42,869 bases of DNA, from assembly GCA_029982755.1 (NCBI GenBank), contig JARRBR010000008.1, positions 1-42,869 of the forward strand, written 5' to 3'. The position numbers and the translations under genes are program-made. This document shows, in pieces, positions 1 to 7,923 of this stretch (position 1 is the stretch's first letter; every line of letters begins with the position of its first letter). Under the pieces are notes generated by a model. The model was not told the origin of the DNA and did no database searches. It saw only the letters and a program-made list of their open reading frames with translations. This stretch comes from Rhodocyclaceae bacterium. GTDB taxonomy: Bacteria; Pseudomonadota; Gammaproteobacteria; Burkholderiales; Rhodocyclaceae.

Positions 1-288
1 CACGTAGAGCTGGATGCGGCCCGACAGGTCCTGGATGGTGACGAAGCTCGCCTTGCCCATCACGCGCTTGAGCATGATGCGGCCGGCCACCTTGACCTCC
101 ACCGGGGTGGCTTCCAGTTCGTCCGCCTCCTTGTCGCCATAGAGCTCGTCGAGCTTGCCGGCGGTGTTCTCGCGCGAGAAGTCGTTGGGGAAGGCGCGGC
201 CACCGGCACGCCAGGCGGCGAGTTTCTCGCGGCGCTCGGCGATCAGGTGGTTTTCGTCCTGGGGCTGGGTGTTGGTCTGGTCGGCCAT
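1..288 (-). CDS. lysS: Lysyl-tRNA synthetase, N-terminal part (runs off the window)
   Basis: This is the first 96 codons of a class II lysyl-tRNA synthetase, which charges tRNA-Lys in the cytoplasm. The translation starts [20 protein letters not shown]. It continues with the N-terminal helix ([18 protein letters not shown]), then the beginning of the OB-fold anticodon-binding domain ([20 protein letters not shown], then [10 protein letters not shown]). The catalytic domain lies outside the window. The ATG at 288 is the natural start because the family-like sequence begins there. In E. coli and many proteobacteria lysS directly follows prfB; here about 7.6 kb of other genes lies between them. 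A promoter-like element at 352-380 suggests that lysS can be transcribed separately from the upstream genes. Identity is clear from sequence and synteny. Confidence 0.93.
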   Translation of the reverse strand, partial: MADQTNTQPQDENHLIAERREKLAAWRAGGRAFPNDFSRENTAGKLDELYGDKEADELEATPVEVKVAGRIMLKRVMGKASFVTIQDLSGRIQLYV

Positions 289-351
289 GGCTCGGTGTTC
301 GATGCGGAGGAATCGGATGCGCGGCAGCAAGGCGCCGGCGCGAAAGACGTA

Positions 352-380
352 ATTGTGGCAGGGCCGGCAGGGCGGGGCAA
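352..380 (-). promoter_or_regulatory. Probable lysS promoter with overlapping palindrome
   Basis: Read on the minus strand, TTGCCC (380-375) and CACAAT (357-352) are separated by exactly 17 bases, about 64 bases upstream of the lysS ATG. The -35 element overlaps the perfect 10-base palindrome GGCAATTGCC (376-385). This resembles a sigma-70 promoter. Whether the palindrome binds a regulator is inference. Confidence 0.5.
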
Positions 381-468
381 TTGCCGCGGCCGCCGGCACA
401 AGTGAGGTGAGGCGTACGCGGAATGTATGAGGCTCACCTGCGCCCCGAAGTGCGCGCCTGCTCGAGCT

Positions 469-1704
469 TCAGAACAAGCCTTCCTGCTCGCCTTTCCGAC
501 CGCTCGAACGCATCGCCGCTGCGAGCGCGACGAGAGCCGGGGGGAGCGTGTCCCTCTCCAGGCGGTCCAGCAAGGCCAGATCGCGCACGCTCAGCTCCCG
601 CTTCGCGGGCAGGCGTTCGAGGGCGTCGGCGTCCATCTGATCCGGCGCCCAGGACAATCCGCATTCCTGCCACAGCGATCCGGCAAGCATGGCGATGGCG
701 ATGCCGTCCGGGTCCGGGTCGCAGGCGATGCCTGCCGGTGCGGGCGCGAGACGCAGCAGGTGGCGCACGGCCTTCGACCACCATCCGGGTGGGTAGCCTG
801 GCAGCCAGAGCAGGGCTTCATCGGCGGAAAGCTTCGCCGCGAGCCTGTCGAAGACCGTGCGGTTCTCGACCAGGCGCCAGCGGCGCGGTGCGGGCTCGAT
901 ACCGGTGATCGCCGCGACGGCGGTAGGCGGCAGGCCGATGAAACCCGGAAGCGCGCCCAGTTCGACGCGGCCGGCCAGTGTGCTGCAGGCGAAAGACGCG
1001 CGCACGAGCAAAAGCGGCGCGTGCGCGACGATGCCGTCGGCGGCGAGGTCCAGGCGCTCCTCCAGCCAGGTCCAGTCGGCGTCGCCGATCGCCTTGGTGT
1101 CGCCGCGCGCGAACAGGGAAAAGTCGCGCCGGGTGGCGGCCGTCGGCCGATCGCGGCGCCAGCGCGCCAGCGCATCGAGCAGATCGGCCCGTCCCAGCGC
1201 GGTCCGCGGGGCGCAGGTATCGAGATCATGGGCTGCCGCGGCGAGATCGGCGTCGGCGTAGTCGAGGGTGTCGCGCCGCTGCAGCCAGGCGCGCAGGTCG
1301 GCATCGGGCTCGGGCAGGCCGAGACCCCGGCGGAGCGCTGCCGGATCGGTGAAGCGCAGCCGCTTCAGTTTCCATCCGCCGCGGTCGCGGGTCTCCTCGG
1401 CCTCGATCTGGCCATGGGCGAGCAGGTTCTCGTACAAGGCGAGCGCAGTGTTCGCACCTTCGGCCCCGGCCTTGCGCAGCAGGGCCTCCCACTGCAGCCG
1501 TGTGTCCGCGCTCGTGGCCCCCTTGAGCCACTGCGCAGCCAGCCGCCGCCATGCGCCGGGCCACACCTCCGGGTCCGGCGCCCGGGGCGCCAGCGCACGG
1601 CGCAGGCGATGGCCGCGCAGACTGGATGCGTCGGCCTTGCCGAGCACGGCGGTGGAGATACCGTGCTCGTCCGGCCCGCTCCAGGCGATCTCGTCGGCGG
1701 GCAT
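469..1704 (-). CDS. JetD/MksG-like Toprim (topoisomerase VI-like) nuclease subunit
   Basis: This 411-residue protein matches the Wadjet JetD / MksG pattern. The N-terminal half (about 30-170) is helical and arginine-rich. The segment FSLFARGDTK (195-204) resembles the conserved GD-S/T-K stretch of JetD. A Toprim-like core follows: the acidic motif VEN (279-281) and DPDPDG (329-334). The C-terminus carries the family-typical EQE (406-408). In characterised Wadjet systems this subunit is a dimeric nuclease that cleaves plasmid DNA brought to it by the SMC complex. Its ATG lies 12 bases after the SMC gene stop, so the two are almost certainly cotranscribed. All expected acidic residues are present, so it looks catalytically competent. 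The DUF2220 versus DUF2399 assignment cannot be settled by eye; the DPDPDG-IAIA core looks closer to the latter. Confidence 0.75.
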   Translation of the reverse strand: MPADEIAWSGPDEHGISTAVLGKADASSLRGHRLRRALAPRAPDPEVWPGAWRRLAAQWLKGATSADTRLQWEALLRKAGAEGANTALALYENLLAHGQIEAEETRDRGGWKLKRLRFTDPAALRRGLGLPEPDADLRAWLQRRDTLDYADADLAAAAHDLDTCAPRTALGRADLLDALARWRRDRPTAATRRDFSLFARGDTKAIGDADWTWLEERLDLAADGIVAHAPLLLVRASFACSTLAGRVELGALPGFIGLPPTAVAAITGIEPAPRRWRLVENRTVFDRLAAKLSADEALLWLPGYPPGWWSKAVRHLLRLAPAPAGIACDPDPDGIAIAMLAGSLWQECGLSWAPDQMDADALERLPAKRELSVRDLALLDRLERDTLPPALVALAAAMRSSGRKGEQEGLF

Positions 1705-1716
1705 GATCGTGCGGCC

Positions 1717-4509
1717 TCAGTCCACCGCTCGCTGCAGCACGCCGATCGGCGGCGCCCAGTCGCTGCCGGGCTGCTTCTTGCGCGTGACTAGCGTGAGCTG
1801 CGCGGGGGCGAAGACGTTGGCGTTGTGGGTGACCGGGGTGGTGATCAGGTACTGGGCGCGGGTGGCGCGCAGGAAGGTGCCGACGCGGTCGATGTTGGCG
1901 ACGTCGAGGTGGGCGAAGGGTTCGTCGATGAACACGAAGCCGCCCGGGCGCGACTCGTCCATCAGCAGGCCGATCAGCAGGATCAGCGACTTCATGACCT
2001 GCTGGCCGCCCGAGGCCTCGCCGTCGTTCAGGCCCACCGCGCCCTTGCGGTCGAAGTCGAAGCGCACCTCGAGCCCGGCCTGGGCGAGCGAGAGGTCGTC
2101 GTTTTCCAGATGGGGGGTGGGGCAGTCGACGCTGAGGTTGGCGAGCTCGCCGAGCGCCTTCAGGTTCTTCGCATACTGGCGCACGGTGGCGCGCAGCTTG
2201 GCGATGTAGGCGGCGCGCGCGTTGTCGGTGTGGAGCCGCGCGGTGGTGCAGTAGCCCTGGCGGTTGAGGTAGTCGCGCTCGCGCAGCGCGACGTCGGCGG
2301 CGAGGCGGTCGCGCACCACCAGCACCGCGGGGTCGGTGATCCAGTCGCCTTCGTCCAGGCGCCTGTGCAGACGGTCGAGCTCGCGCCGGGCGCCGGTCGC
2401 GCCGCCGTACCGGTCGGCGAGCAGGGCGAGTTCGGCGGCGTCGAGCCAGTGCGCGGGCATGCCGCGCCGGCGGCGGCGCAGCTTCATGATGCGCTCGGCC
2501 TGGGCGTGACGGCGCGGGCCGTGCTCGCGCGCGATGTCGGCCAGGCGCAGGTCGATGGCCTTGAGCTCGCGGCTGCGGCGGTCGAGCTCGATCTGGATGC
2601 CGTTGAGCCTCTCGCCGAGGCGGTCCAGCTCGCCGCGGGTTTCGGTGCGCTCGGCGATCGCCTCGGTCAGCGCCTTGCGCGCGGCGGGGAGCTCGGCCTC
2701 GGCGCTGGCGTAGGTATCTGCCTTGGCGGCGAGCAGTTGCGCCGACTGCAGGCCGAGCAGGCGCTGGCGGATCGTGGTGAGTCTTGCGGCGGCGGCGTCG
2801 AGCCTGGGGCGCAGGACCTGGAGCTGACTGTCGAGGCCGGCGATCTCGTCCTGCAGCGCGGCGATGCGCGACTGGCGTGCAAGCTCGCCGAAGTGGAATT
2901 CCTGCGGCCGGCCGAGGTGACGGGCGCCGCGCCTCTCGCGGTGGTAGCCGTCGCGGGTGATCCACTCCTGCTCGCGCGGCAGCCCGCGTGCGGCTTCCGC
3001 ATTCTCGACACGGCGGATGCGGTTGAGCAGATCGGTCAGCCAGCGCGGCACCGGGGCGCTGAATCCCACCACCTCGGCCAGGCTCGTCGGCCGCGGCGGC
3101 GGCGCGGGCTCGCGTTCCGGCACGATGAAGTGGCGGAAGCGCTCGCGCTCGCCGAGCGCCCACGCGGCGTGGCGGTCGGCCTCGCGCTCGAGCAGGATCA
3201 GGTGGCGGTAGGGGCGCAGGATGGCTTCGAGCGCAGCCTGCCACGCCGGGTCGGTCACTTCCACCACCTCGGCGAGGCTGTTGTGCGCGATGCCCTCGGC
3301 GCTCAGCTTGACGCGGAAGCGCGCGACCTCCGTGTCGCCGGGCGGGCCGGCGCGGTTGCGCTCGGCACGCAGGGTGTCGGTCCTGTCCTCGAAGGCGGCG
3401 ACGAGCTCGCGCTCCCTGCGGCGCAGGGCGGCAAGTGCGGCATCGGCTTCCTCGTGTTCCCGCTCCAGCGCGACGGCATCCGCGCCGTGCTCGCTGGCGA
3501 GCTGGGCGCGCAGGGTGTCGCGTTCTTGGAGCAGCTTCTCCAGGTCGCGCACGCGGTCGTGGGCGGCGAGGTAACGCTGCTCGGTGGCGGTGTCGCTTTC
3601 CTTCAGGTGCCTGCGTTCGGCCTGGGCAGCCTCCTGCTCGCTGCGCACGATCTCCAGGCGCTGGCGGGATTCGCGCTGCTCCACGAGCTTCTCGCTGCGC
3701 TCGCGGCCAACGCGGTGCAGGGCCTCGCGCTCGGCGGCGATCTCGCGCTCGAGCTCCGCGATCTCCAGCCGCGGCACGATCTCGGCCGCCAGCGCCTGGG
3801 TCTCGTCGGCGAGCTGCTTCCACTCCAGGAAGCGGTTGGCCTCGGCCTTCTTCTCTTCGGCCTGGGTCTTGAGACGGTCGAGGTCGATGCCGAGCTCGCC
3901 CAGTTCGCGCTCGGCCGACTTTTGTTCCTCGCGCGCGGCCTGGTAGTTGTCCAGCACCTCCTTGTCGCCGAAGACGTCGAACACCAGCTCGAGCAGCGCC
4001 TTGGGCGAGTATTCGCACAGCTTGTCGGTGTCGCCCTGCTCCAGCGCCAGCACCTTGGTGATCGCCGGCGTCAGGCCGCCCCAGGCGAGGCGGTTCTGGT
4101 AGTCGCGCAGGCCGATCCAGTCGCTGGTTTGCTCCAGCGCCTCGATCGGCAGGTTGCCGTCGACGATGGTGTAGTCGCGGATCCAGTCGCCGCCGGCCTT
4201 GCGGATGCGACAGGCGAGCGTGACCTCGTCGGCCAGGCAGGGGAAGAAGGGACGCCTGCCGCCGTGCCCGGGCCGGTTGGCGACCACCGCGCGGATCCAC
4301 GCGAAGCTGCGCTCGGCGCGGCGCACGTAGCGGCGGAAGTCGCGCTTGCCGGAGCAGCGCAGCGCGAACAGCGTGCGCAGGGCGTCGAGCAGCGTGGTCT
4401 TGCCCGAGCCGTTGGGGCCGACGATGGTGATGATCTGCGCGTCCAGCGGCAGCGAGAAGCGGCGCCAGAAATCCCAATGGACGAGCTCGAGGGTCTTGAT
4501 GTGGAACAT
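1717..4509 (-). CDS. SMC/MukB-like ATPase (JetC/MksB-like)
   Basis: This 930-residue protein is an SMC-type ATPase. Walker A is GPNGSGKT at 31-38 and the Q-loop is ALEQGD near 155-160. A charged coiled-coil arm spans about 185-385, a non-coiled hinge-like domain about 395-540 (including TDPAWQAALEAILRP), and a returning arm about 540-700. The ABC signature ASGGQQ lies at about 832-837, Walker B FVFIDEP at 858-864 and the D-loop HLD at 867-869. Both halves of a composite ATPase head are intact. The arms are short compared with MukB (about 1,480 residues), which fits JetC/MksB subunits. The role by family is ATP-driven DNA loop extrusion that presents circular DNA to the nuclease subunit. The gene starts 21 bases after trmA and is followed 12 bases later by the nuclease gene. 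Confidence 0.85.
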   Translation of the reverse strand: MFHIKTLELVHWDFWRRFSLPLDAQIITIVGPNGSGKTTLLDALRTLFALRCSGKRDFRRYVRRAERSFAWIRAVVANRPGHGGRRPFFPCLADEVTLACRIRKAGGDWIRDYTIVDGNLPIEALEQTSDWIGLRDYQNRLAWGGLTPAITKVLALEQGDTDKLCEYSPKALLELVFDVFGDKEVLDNYQAAREEQKSAERELGELGIDLDRLKTQAEEKKAEANRFLEWKQLADETQALAAEIVPRLEIAELEREIAAEREALHRVGRERSEKLVEQRESRQRLEIVRSEQEAAQAERRHLKESDTATEQRYLAAHDRVRDLEKLLQERDTLRAQLASEHGADAVALEREHEEADAALAALRRRERELVAAFEDRTDTLRAERNRAGPPGDTEVARFRVKLSAEGIAHNSLAEVVEVTDPAWQAALEAILRPYRHLILLEREADRHAAWALGERERFRHFIVPEREPAPPPRPTSLAEVVGFSAPVPRWLTDLLNRIRRVENAEAARGLPREQEWITRDGYHRERRGARHLGRPQEFHFGELARQSRIAALQDEIAGLDSQLQVLRPRLDAAAARLTTIRQRLLGLQSAQLLAAKADTYASAEAELPAARKALTEAIAERTETRGELDRLGERLNGIQIELDRRSRELKAIDLRLADIAREHGPRRHAQAERIMKLRRRRRGMPAHWLDAAELALLADRYGGATGARRELDRLHRRLDEGDWITDPAVLVVRDRLAADVALRERDYLNRQGYCTTARLHTDNARAAYIAKLRATVRQYAKNLKALGELANLSVDCPTPHLENDDLSLAQAGLEVRFDFDRKGAVGLNDGEASGGQQVMKSLILLIGLLMDESRPGGFVFIDEPFAHLDVANIDRVGTFLRATRAQYLITTPVTHNANVFAPAQLTLVTRKKQPGSDWAPPIGVLQRAVD

Positions 4510-4530
4510 GGGCCGGGGTCGCGGTGAGGT

Positions 4531-5637
4531 TCAGCGCCGCTGCAACAGCAGTCCGCACTCGAGGTGGTGGGTGTAGGGGAACTGGTCGAAGGCCGCCGCG
4601 GCCGCGATGCGGTGGGTGGCCGACAGCGCGGCGACGTTGGCGCGCAGGGTCTCGGGGTTGCAGGAGATGTAGAGGATGTTGTCGAAGCCCTTCGCCAGCG
4701 CGATCGTGCCGTCATCCAGGCCGGCGCGTGGGGGGTCCACGAAGAGCGTGGAGAAGCGGTAGCCGGCGAGATCGACGCCCGCCATGCGGCGGTACTCGCG
4801 CCCGCCGGCGAGCGCGTCGCTGATCTCCTCGCTCGCCATGCGCACCATGGTCACGTTGGCCACATTGTTGTCGGCGAGGTTGGTGTGGGCGGCGCGCACC
4901 GAAGTTTTGCTCATCTCGGTGGCGAGCACGCGGCCGAACAGCGGCGCCAGCGCGACTGTGAAGTTGCCGTTGCCGCAGTAGAGCTCGAGCAGGTCCCCTG
5001 GGCCTTGCGGGCTGGCGCCCACGGCCTTCGCCTGCGCGCGCGCCCAGCTCAGCATGTGCTGGTTCACGCCACCGTTGGGCTGGGTGAAGCTGCCTTCGAA
5101 CTGCTGGTAGCGCAGGCGCTGGCCGTCGACCTCGAGCACCTCCTGCACCCAGTCGCGCTCGAGCACGATCTTCTGCTTGCGGCTGCGGCCGATGACCTGG
5201 ATGCCGAGGTCGGTGGCGAGCGCGCGCGCGGCGGCTTCCCAGGCCTCGTCGAGCGGGCGGTGGTAGACCAGGCTCACCAGGCACTCGCCGCTCAGGGTGG
5301 CGAGGAACTCGATCTGGAAGATCTTGCGCCGCAGCGGCTCGCTCGCCTGGATGGCGTCGCGCAGGCGCGGCATCAGGCTCGCGATCGGCTCGGCGGCGGC
5401 GGGGAAGCTGTCGAGCAGGATCGGCTGCTTCGGGTCGGCGCTGTCGAACATCGCGTAGTCGATGCGCCCGTCCTGGTGCCACAGGCGGAATTCGGCGCGC
5501 AGGCGGTAGTGCAGCGGGGCGGAGCGGAAGACTTGCGGTTCGGGGAGCGCGAACTCGGCGAAGTCGACCCGGTAGCGGTCGAGCTTGGCGGCGAGCTGCT
5601 CCTCGTAGTGCGCGGGGTCGATGTGGGGCAGGGGCAT
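4531..5637 (-). CDS. trmA: tRNA (uracil-5-)-methyltransferase
   Basis: This 368-residue protein is the SAM-dependent enzyme that makes 5-methyluridine at position 54 of tRNA (the T-loop). Diagnostic features are the glutamine-rich stretch FTQPNGGVNQ, the SAM-binding motif LLELYCGNGNFT, the motif FVDPPRAGLD, and the catalytic cysteine in ISCNPETL. The C-terminus HHLECGLLLQRR is typical. Length matches E. coli TrmA (366 residues). The unusual point is position: it sits between the MukE-like and SMC-like genes of a condensin/nuclease operon, 98 bases after the former and 21 bases before the latter, on the same strand. No family knowledge links TrmA to Wadjet systems, so any functional connection is unproven. 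The enzyme looks complete. Confidence 0.95.
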   Translation of the reverse strand: MPLPHIDPAHYEEQLAAKLDRYRVDFAEFALPEPQVFRSAPLHYRLRAEFRLWHQDGRIDYAMFDSADPKQPILLDSFPAAAEPIASLMPRLRDAIQASEPLRRKIFQIEFLATLSGECLVSLVYHRPLDEAWEAAARALATDLGIQVIGRSRKQKIVLERDWVQEVLEVDGQRLRYQQFEGSFTQPNGGVNQHMLSWARAQAKAVGASPQGPGDLLELYCGNGNFTVALAPLFGRVLATEMSKTSVRAAHTNLADNNVANVTMVRMASEEISDALAGGREYRRMAGVDLAGYRFSTLFVDPPRAGLDDGTIALAKGFDNILYISCNPETLRANVAALSATHRIAAAAAFDQFPYTHHLECGLLLQRR

Positions 5638-5692
5638 GGATTAGCGGGATCTTGTGACAGAAATGCAGGGTGGCCGCGCCGCGGCGACGCAC

Positions 5693-5734
5693 GCTGTGGG
5701 AGCGGATGCTGTGGGAGCGGATGCTGTGGGAGTG
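5693..5734. repeat. 15-bp tandem repeat, nearly three copies
   Basis: The unit GCTGTGGGAGCGGAT begins at 5693, 5708 and 5723; the third copy diverges at its end (GTGGGAGTGAT). It lies in the 98-base gap between the MukE-like gene and trmA. The core GTGGGAGCGG resembles part of intergenic REP-type repeats seen in some pseudomonads. That is a resemblance only. Confidence 0.85.
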
Positions 5735-5735
5735 A

Positions 5736-6446
5736 TCACGCGTCCTCCGCGGGAGCATCCTCATCGGCCAGCACGTCGGCATGTTCGAAGGCATTGGCCT
5801 CGGGCAGTGCGTGGCCGGCGGCGGCGAGCAACTCGCCGAGCGTGCCGTGGATGATGCGGTCGGCCATCACCCGGTAGTCGAGCGCGAGGTCGAGCAGCGG
5901 GCCCTCGCTGATCAGGCCGTTGCGACGCTCGATGAAGCCCAGGCGGGCGAGCTTGCCGAGCATGAAGTTGCGCACCTTGGTGCGTCCGCCGAGGCGCGGG
6001 CCGAAGTCGGCGATCAGCGAGGCCTCGGTCAGCGTGCCGGAGACCGTCTCGCCATGCGCCACCGGCCTGTCGCCGCCGCCGAAGAGGTCGCTCTGGCCGT
6101 CGTCGACAAGTTCGCGGCGGGTGACCTGGCGCTCGCGCTTGGGCAGCACGATCAGGGACCAGATGATCACCAGCAGTGCGATCTCGTCGCGGGTGAGGCC
6201 CATGTTGCTGGCGGCGTACTCGCGCCCGGCGCCGAACACCGGCTCGGCGAGCTCGGACTCGAGCGCGACGCCGACGTGGGCGGCGTAGGGATTGTCGAGC
6301 AGACGCAGGCCGACGTCGGCGAGACGGCGGTCGAGCTCGTGGCGGAAGGTCTCGTCCACCAGCGCGCGCCGCACCAGCTTGTCGCTGCGCGGCAGGCACC
6401 GTTGGGCGAGCAGACGCGCGGTGAGGGTCTTGAGTTCGAATTCCAT
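5736..6446 (-). CDS. MukE/JetB-like (KITE, DUF4194-like) SMC accessory subunit
   Basis: This 236-residue acidic protein occupies the slot of JetB/MksE, the winged-helix KITE partner that binds the kleisin in MukBEF-like complexes. Visible features are an N-terminal helical/winged-helix region, a hydrophobic helix (LTRDEIALLVIIWSLIVLPK, about 84-103), a basic QVTRREL turn, a second winged-helix segment (FMLGKLARLGFIERR, about 162-176) and an acidic tail ending EDAPAEDA. The assignment rests on this wHTH pattern and on gene order (kleisin-like, this gene, then SMC); pairwise similarity in MukE-type families is low, so the exact Pfam family is uncertain. It starts 30 bases after the kleisin-like gene. 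The 98-base gap downstream, before trmA, is the largest inside the operon. Confidence 0.65.
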   Translation of the reverse strand: MEFELKTLTARLLAQRCLPRSDKLVRRALVDETFRHELDRRLADVGLRLLDNPYAAHVGVALESELAEPVFGAGREYAASNMGLTRDEIALLVIIWSLIVLPKRERQVTRRELVDDGQSDLFGGGDRPVAHGETVSGTLTEASLIADFGPRLGGRTKVRNFMLGKLARLGFIERRNGLISEGPLLDLALDYRVMADRIIHGTLGELLAAAGHALPEANAFEHADVLADEDAPAEDA

Positions 6447-6476
6447 GGTGGCGCGTGGCGTTGGAAGCCGGGGTGC

Positions 6477-7784
6477 TCAGCCGGCGGGTTGTTGCTGGGG
6501 GGCTGCCGTGGGCGTCGCCGGCTGGCGCGGACGGACCTCGCCAAGTGTCGCAGCGGCGATCTCGTCCTCGCCGACAGGCGTCAGGGTGTCGCCGAACTCG
6601 ACCTCCACCGGCAGCCGCATGAAGCTGCCGACCGGGCCGTCTTCCGGTCCCGCCTCCGCGCCATCGGCCAGCAGTGCGAGCAGCGACAGGCGATAGCTCG
6701 CGGGCGCGAAGCCGCCGCCGGCGATGACCCGATGCAGCGGCTGGGGAGCGGGCAGGGCGTCGAGGCGGTGGGTGAAATGCTCGAGCAGGCGCAGGTCCTC
6801 GGCCTGAAGCGTCACCTCGGCGGTCTCCGTGTCGGGCGGGGGCAGGCCGGCCTGCGCGTCGAGGGCGGCGGCTTCGCCCTCCAGCATCGCCTCGGCACGG
6901 TCGAGCAGTTCATGTCCCCCGGCCAGTAGCGGAAGCTCCGGTACGGCGGCGAAGGCGTCGATCGCCAGCCCGGCGATCTGCCCTGCATCCAGGCTGCGCA
7001 GCCACGCGGCGACGTCCGAGGACGAGATGCCCGATCCGCCCAGCGTCACCCGCTGCGCCTCGATCTTGTTGAGCGCGCGCTGGAAGGCCGCGTCCACCCG
7101 CGCCAGCCGCGACTGCGCCAGCCCGATGCGCTGCGCGATGCGGGCGATGTCGAAATCGACCTCGGGGTCGGCGAGCAGGGCGTTGAGGATGTCGGTGCCG
7201 CGTTCCAGCCAGCGCCCGTTGGCCGACAGGCGGCGGCGGGCGTCCAGGATGCGGAACTCGGAGCCCGAGGCGATCGCCTCCTCGAAGTGCCAGCTGAGAT
7301 CGTTGAGCTTGGACAGCAGGTGGCCGAGGGCCTCGGCGGTGATGCTGCCCACCGCCTGCAGGCCGGCGAGCTGGGCGGTCAGGAAACCGAGCTCGGCGTC
7401 CTCTTCCTCGCCGAAGCGCAGCAGCATCGCGATCGCCGCCACCGCGTTGCGGCCGACGTCCGACAGTGCGTAGTGGCCGTCCTCGCCGATCGCCAGCAGC
7501 GCGTTGTCGCGCAGGCGCTTGAGCACGGTCTCGAGCTTGACCGCATCGAGGTAGCTGAAGCGCGCGCGCAGTGCGTCGGGCGACCAGCGCGGCGAATCCG
7601 CCTCGCGGCCGATCTCGCGCAGCACCAGCAGGCGCATCAGGACTTCGGCCTCGGTGCCGCGGAATAGCGTGATGAAGGCGTCGAGCAGCGGGCGCGCCGC
7701 GGCCAGCGCCGCGAGCTCGGGCACTTCGTCGGCATCCACGCCGGTGGCGAGAAAGTCGGAGAGGAAGGAGGGGGCGGTGCTCAA
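6477..7784 (-). CDS. Kleisin-like subunit (JetA/MksF-like), probable TTG start
   Basis: By position this is the kleisin of the SMC complex (JetA/MksF/MukF role), bridging the SMC heads and binding the KITE subunit. The 435-residue translation begins LSTAPSFLSDFLATG if the TTG at 7784 is the start. An N-terminal winged-helix-like region (about 20-120) is followed by a long helical middle (about 150-250) and a C-terminal region ending in a proline/glutamine-rich tail. The open frame continues upstream to 7973, but that part is serine/arginine-rich and overlaps prfB, so it looks like an antisense-type artefact. No strong Shine-Dalgarno precedes the TTG; a GTG at 7739 is an alternative. I do not recognise a strong family signature. 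The assignment depends on gene order and predicted winged-helix/helical layout. Confidence 0.55.
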   Translation of the reverse strand: MSTAPSFLSDFLATGVDADEVPELAALAAARPLLDAFITLFRGTEAEVLMRLLVLREIGREADSPRWSPDALRARFSYLDAVKLETVLKRLRDNALLAIGEDGHYALSDVGRNAVAAIAMLLRFGEEEDAELGFLTAQLAGLQAVGSITAEALGHLLSKLNDLSWHFEEAIASGSEFRILDARRRLSANGRWLERGTDILNALLADPEVDFDIARIAQRIGLAQSRLARVDAAFQRALNKIEAQRVTLGGSGISSSDVAAWLRSLDAGQIAGLAIDAFAAVPELPLLAGGHELLDRAEAMLEGEAAALDAQAGLPPPDTETAEVTLQAEDLRLLEHFTHRLDALPAPQPLHRVIAGGGFAPASYRLSLLALLADGAEAGPEDGPVGSFMRLPVEVEFGDTLTPVGEDEIAAATLGEVRPRQPATPTAAPQQQPAG

Positions 7785-7923
7785 GGGCGGCGACCGGGAG
7801 CTGCGGGCGCAGGAGTCGGGCAGGGTGTTCGAGAAGGCAGCGAGGACTGTCCGAGCCCGAAGGGCGAGTTCCGCAGCTGCCGGAGCGAATACCCTGTCCG
7901 ACTCCGGGTTCGTACCCGATACA

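Noticed and set aside
1825-4527. A 900-codon open frame on the plus strand antisense to the SMC ATPase gene
   Set aside because: High-GC genomes give long antisense frames. It is full of Gly/Ala/Leu/Val/Glu runs with no domain, while the minus strand has complete SMC motifs.
5693-5734. The 15-bp repeats as a CRISPR array
   Set aside because: The copies are head to tail with no spacers, and no cas genes are present.
7904-7919. A small hairpin (CGGGT-TCGT-ACCCG) just after the prfB stop as a terminator
   Set aside because: Only a 5-base stem and no T-run, so it is unlikely to end transcription before the SMC operon.
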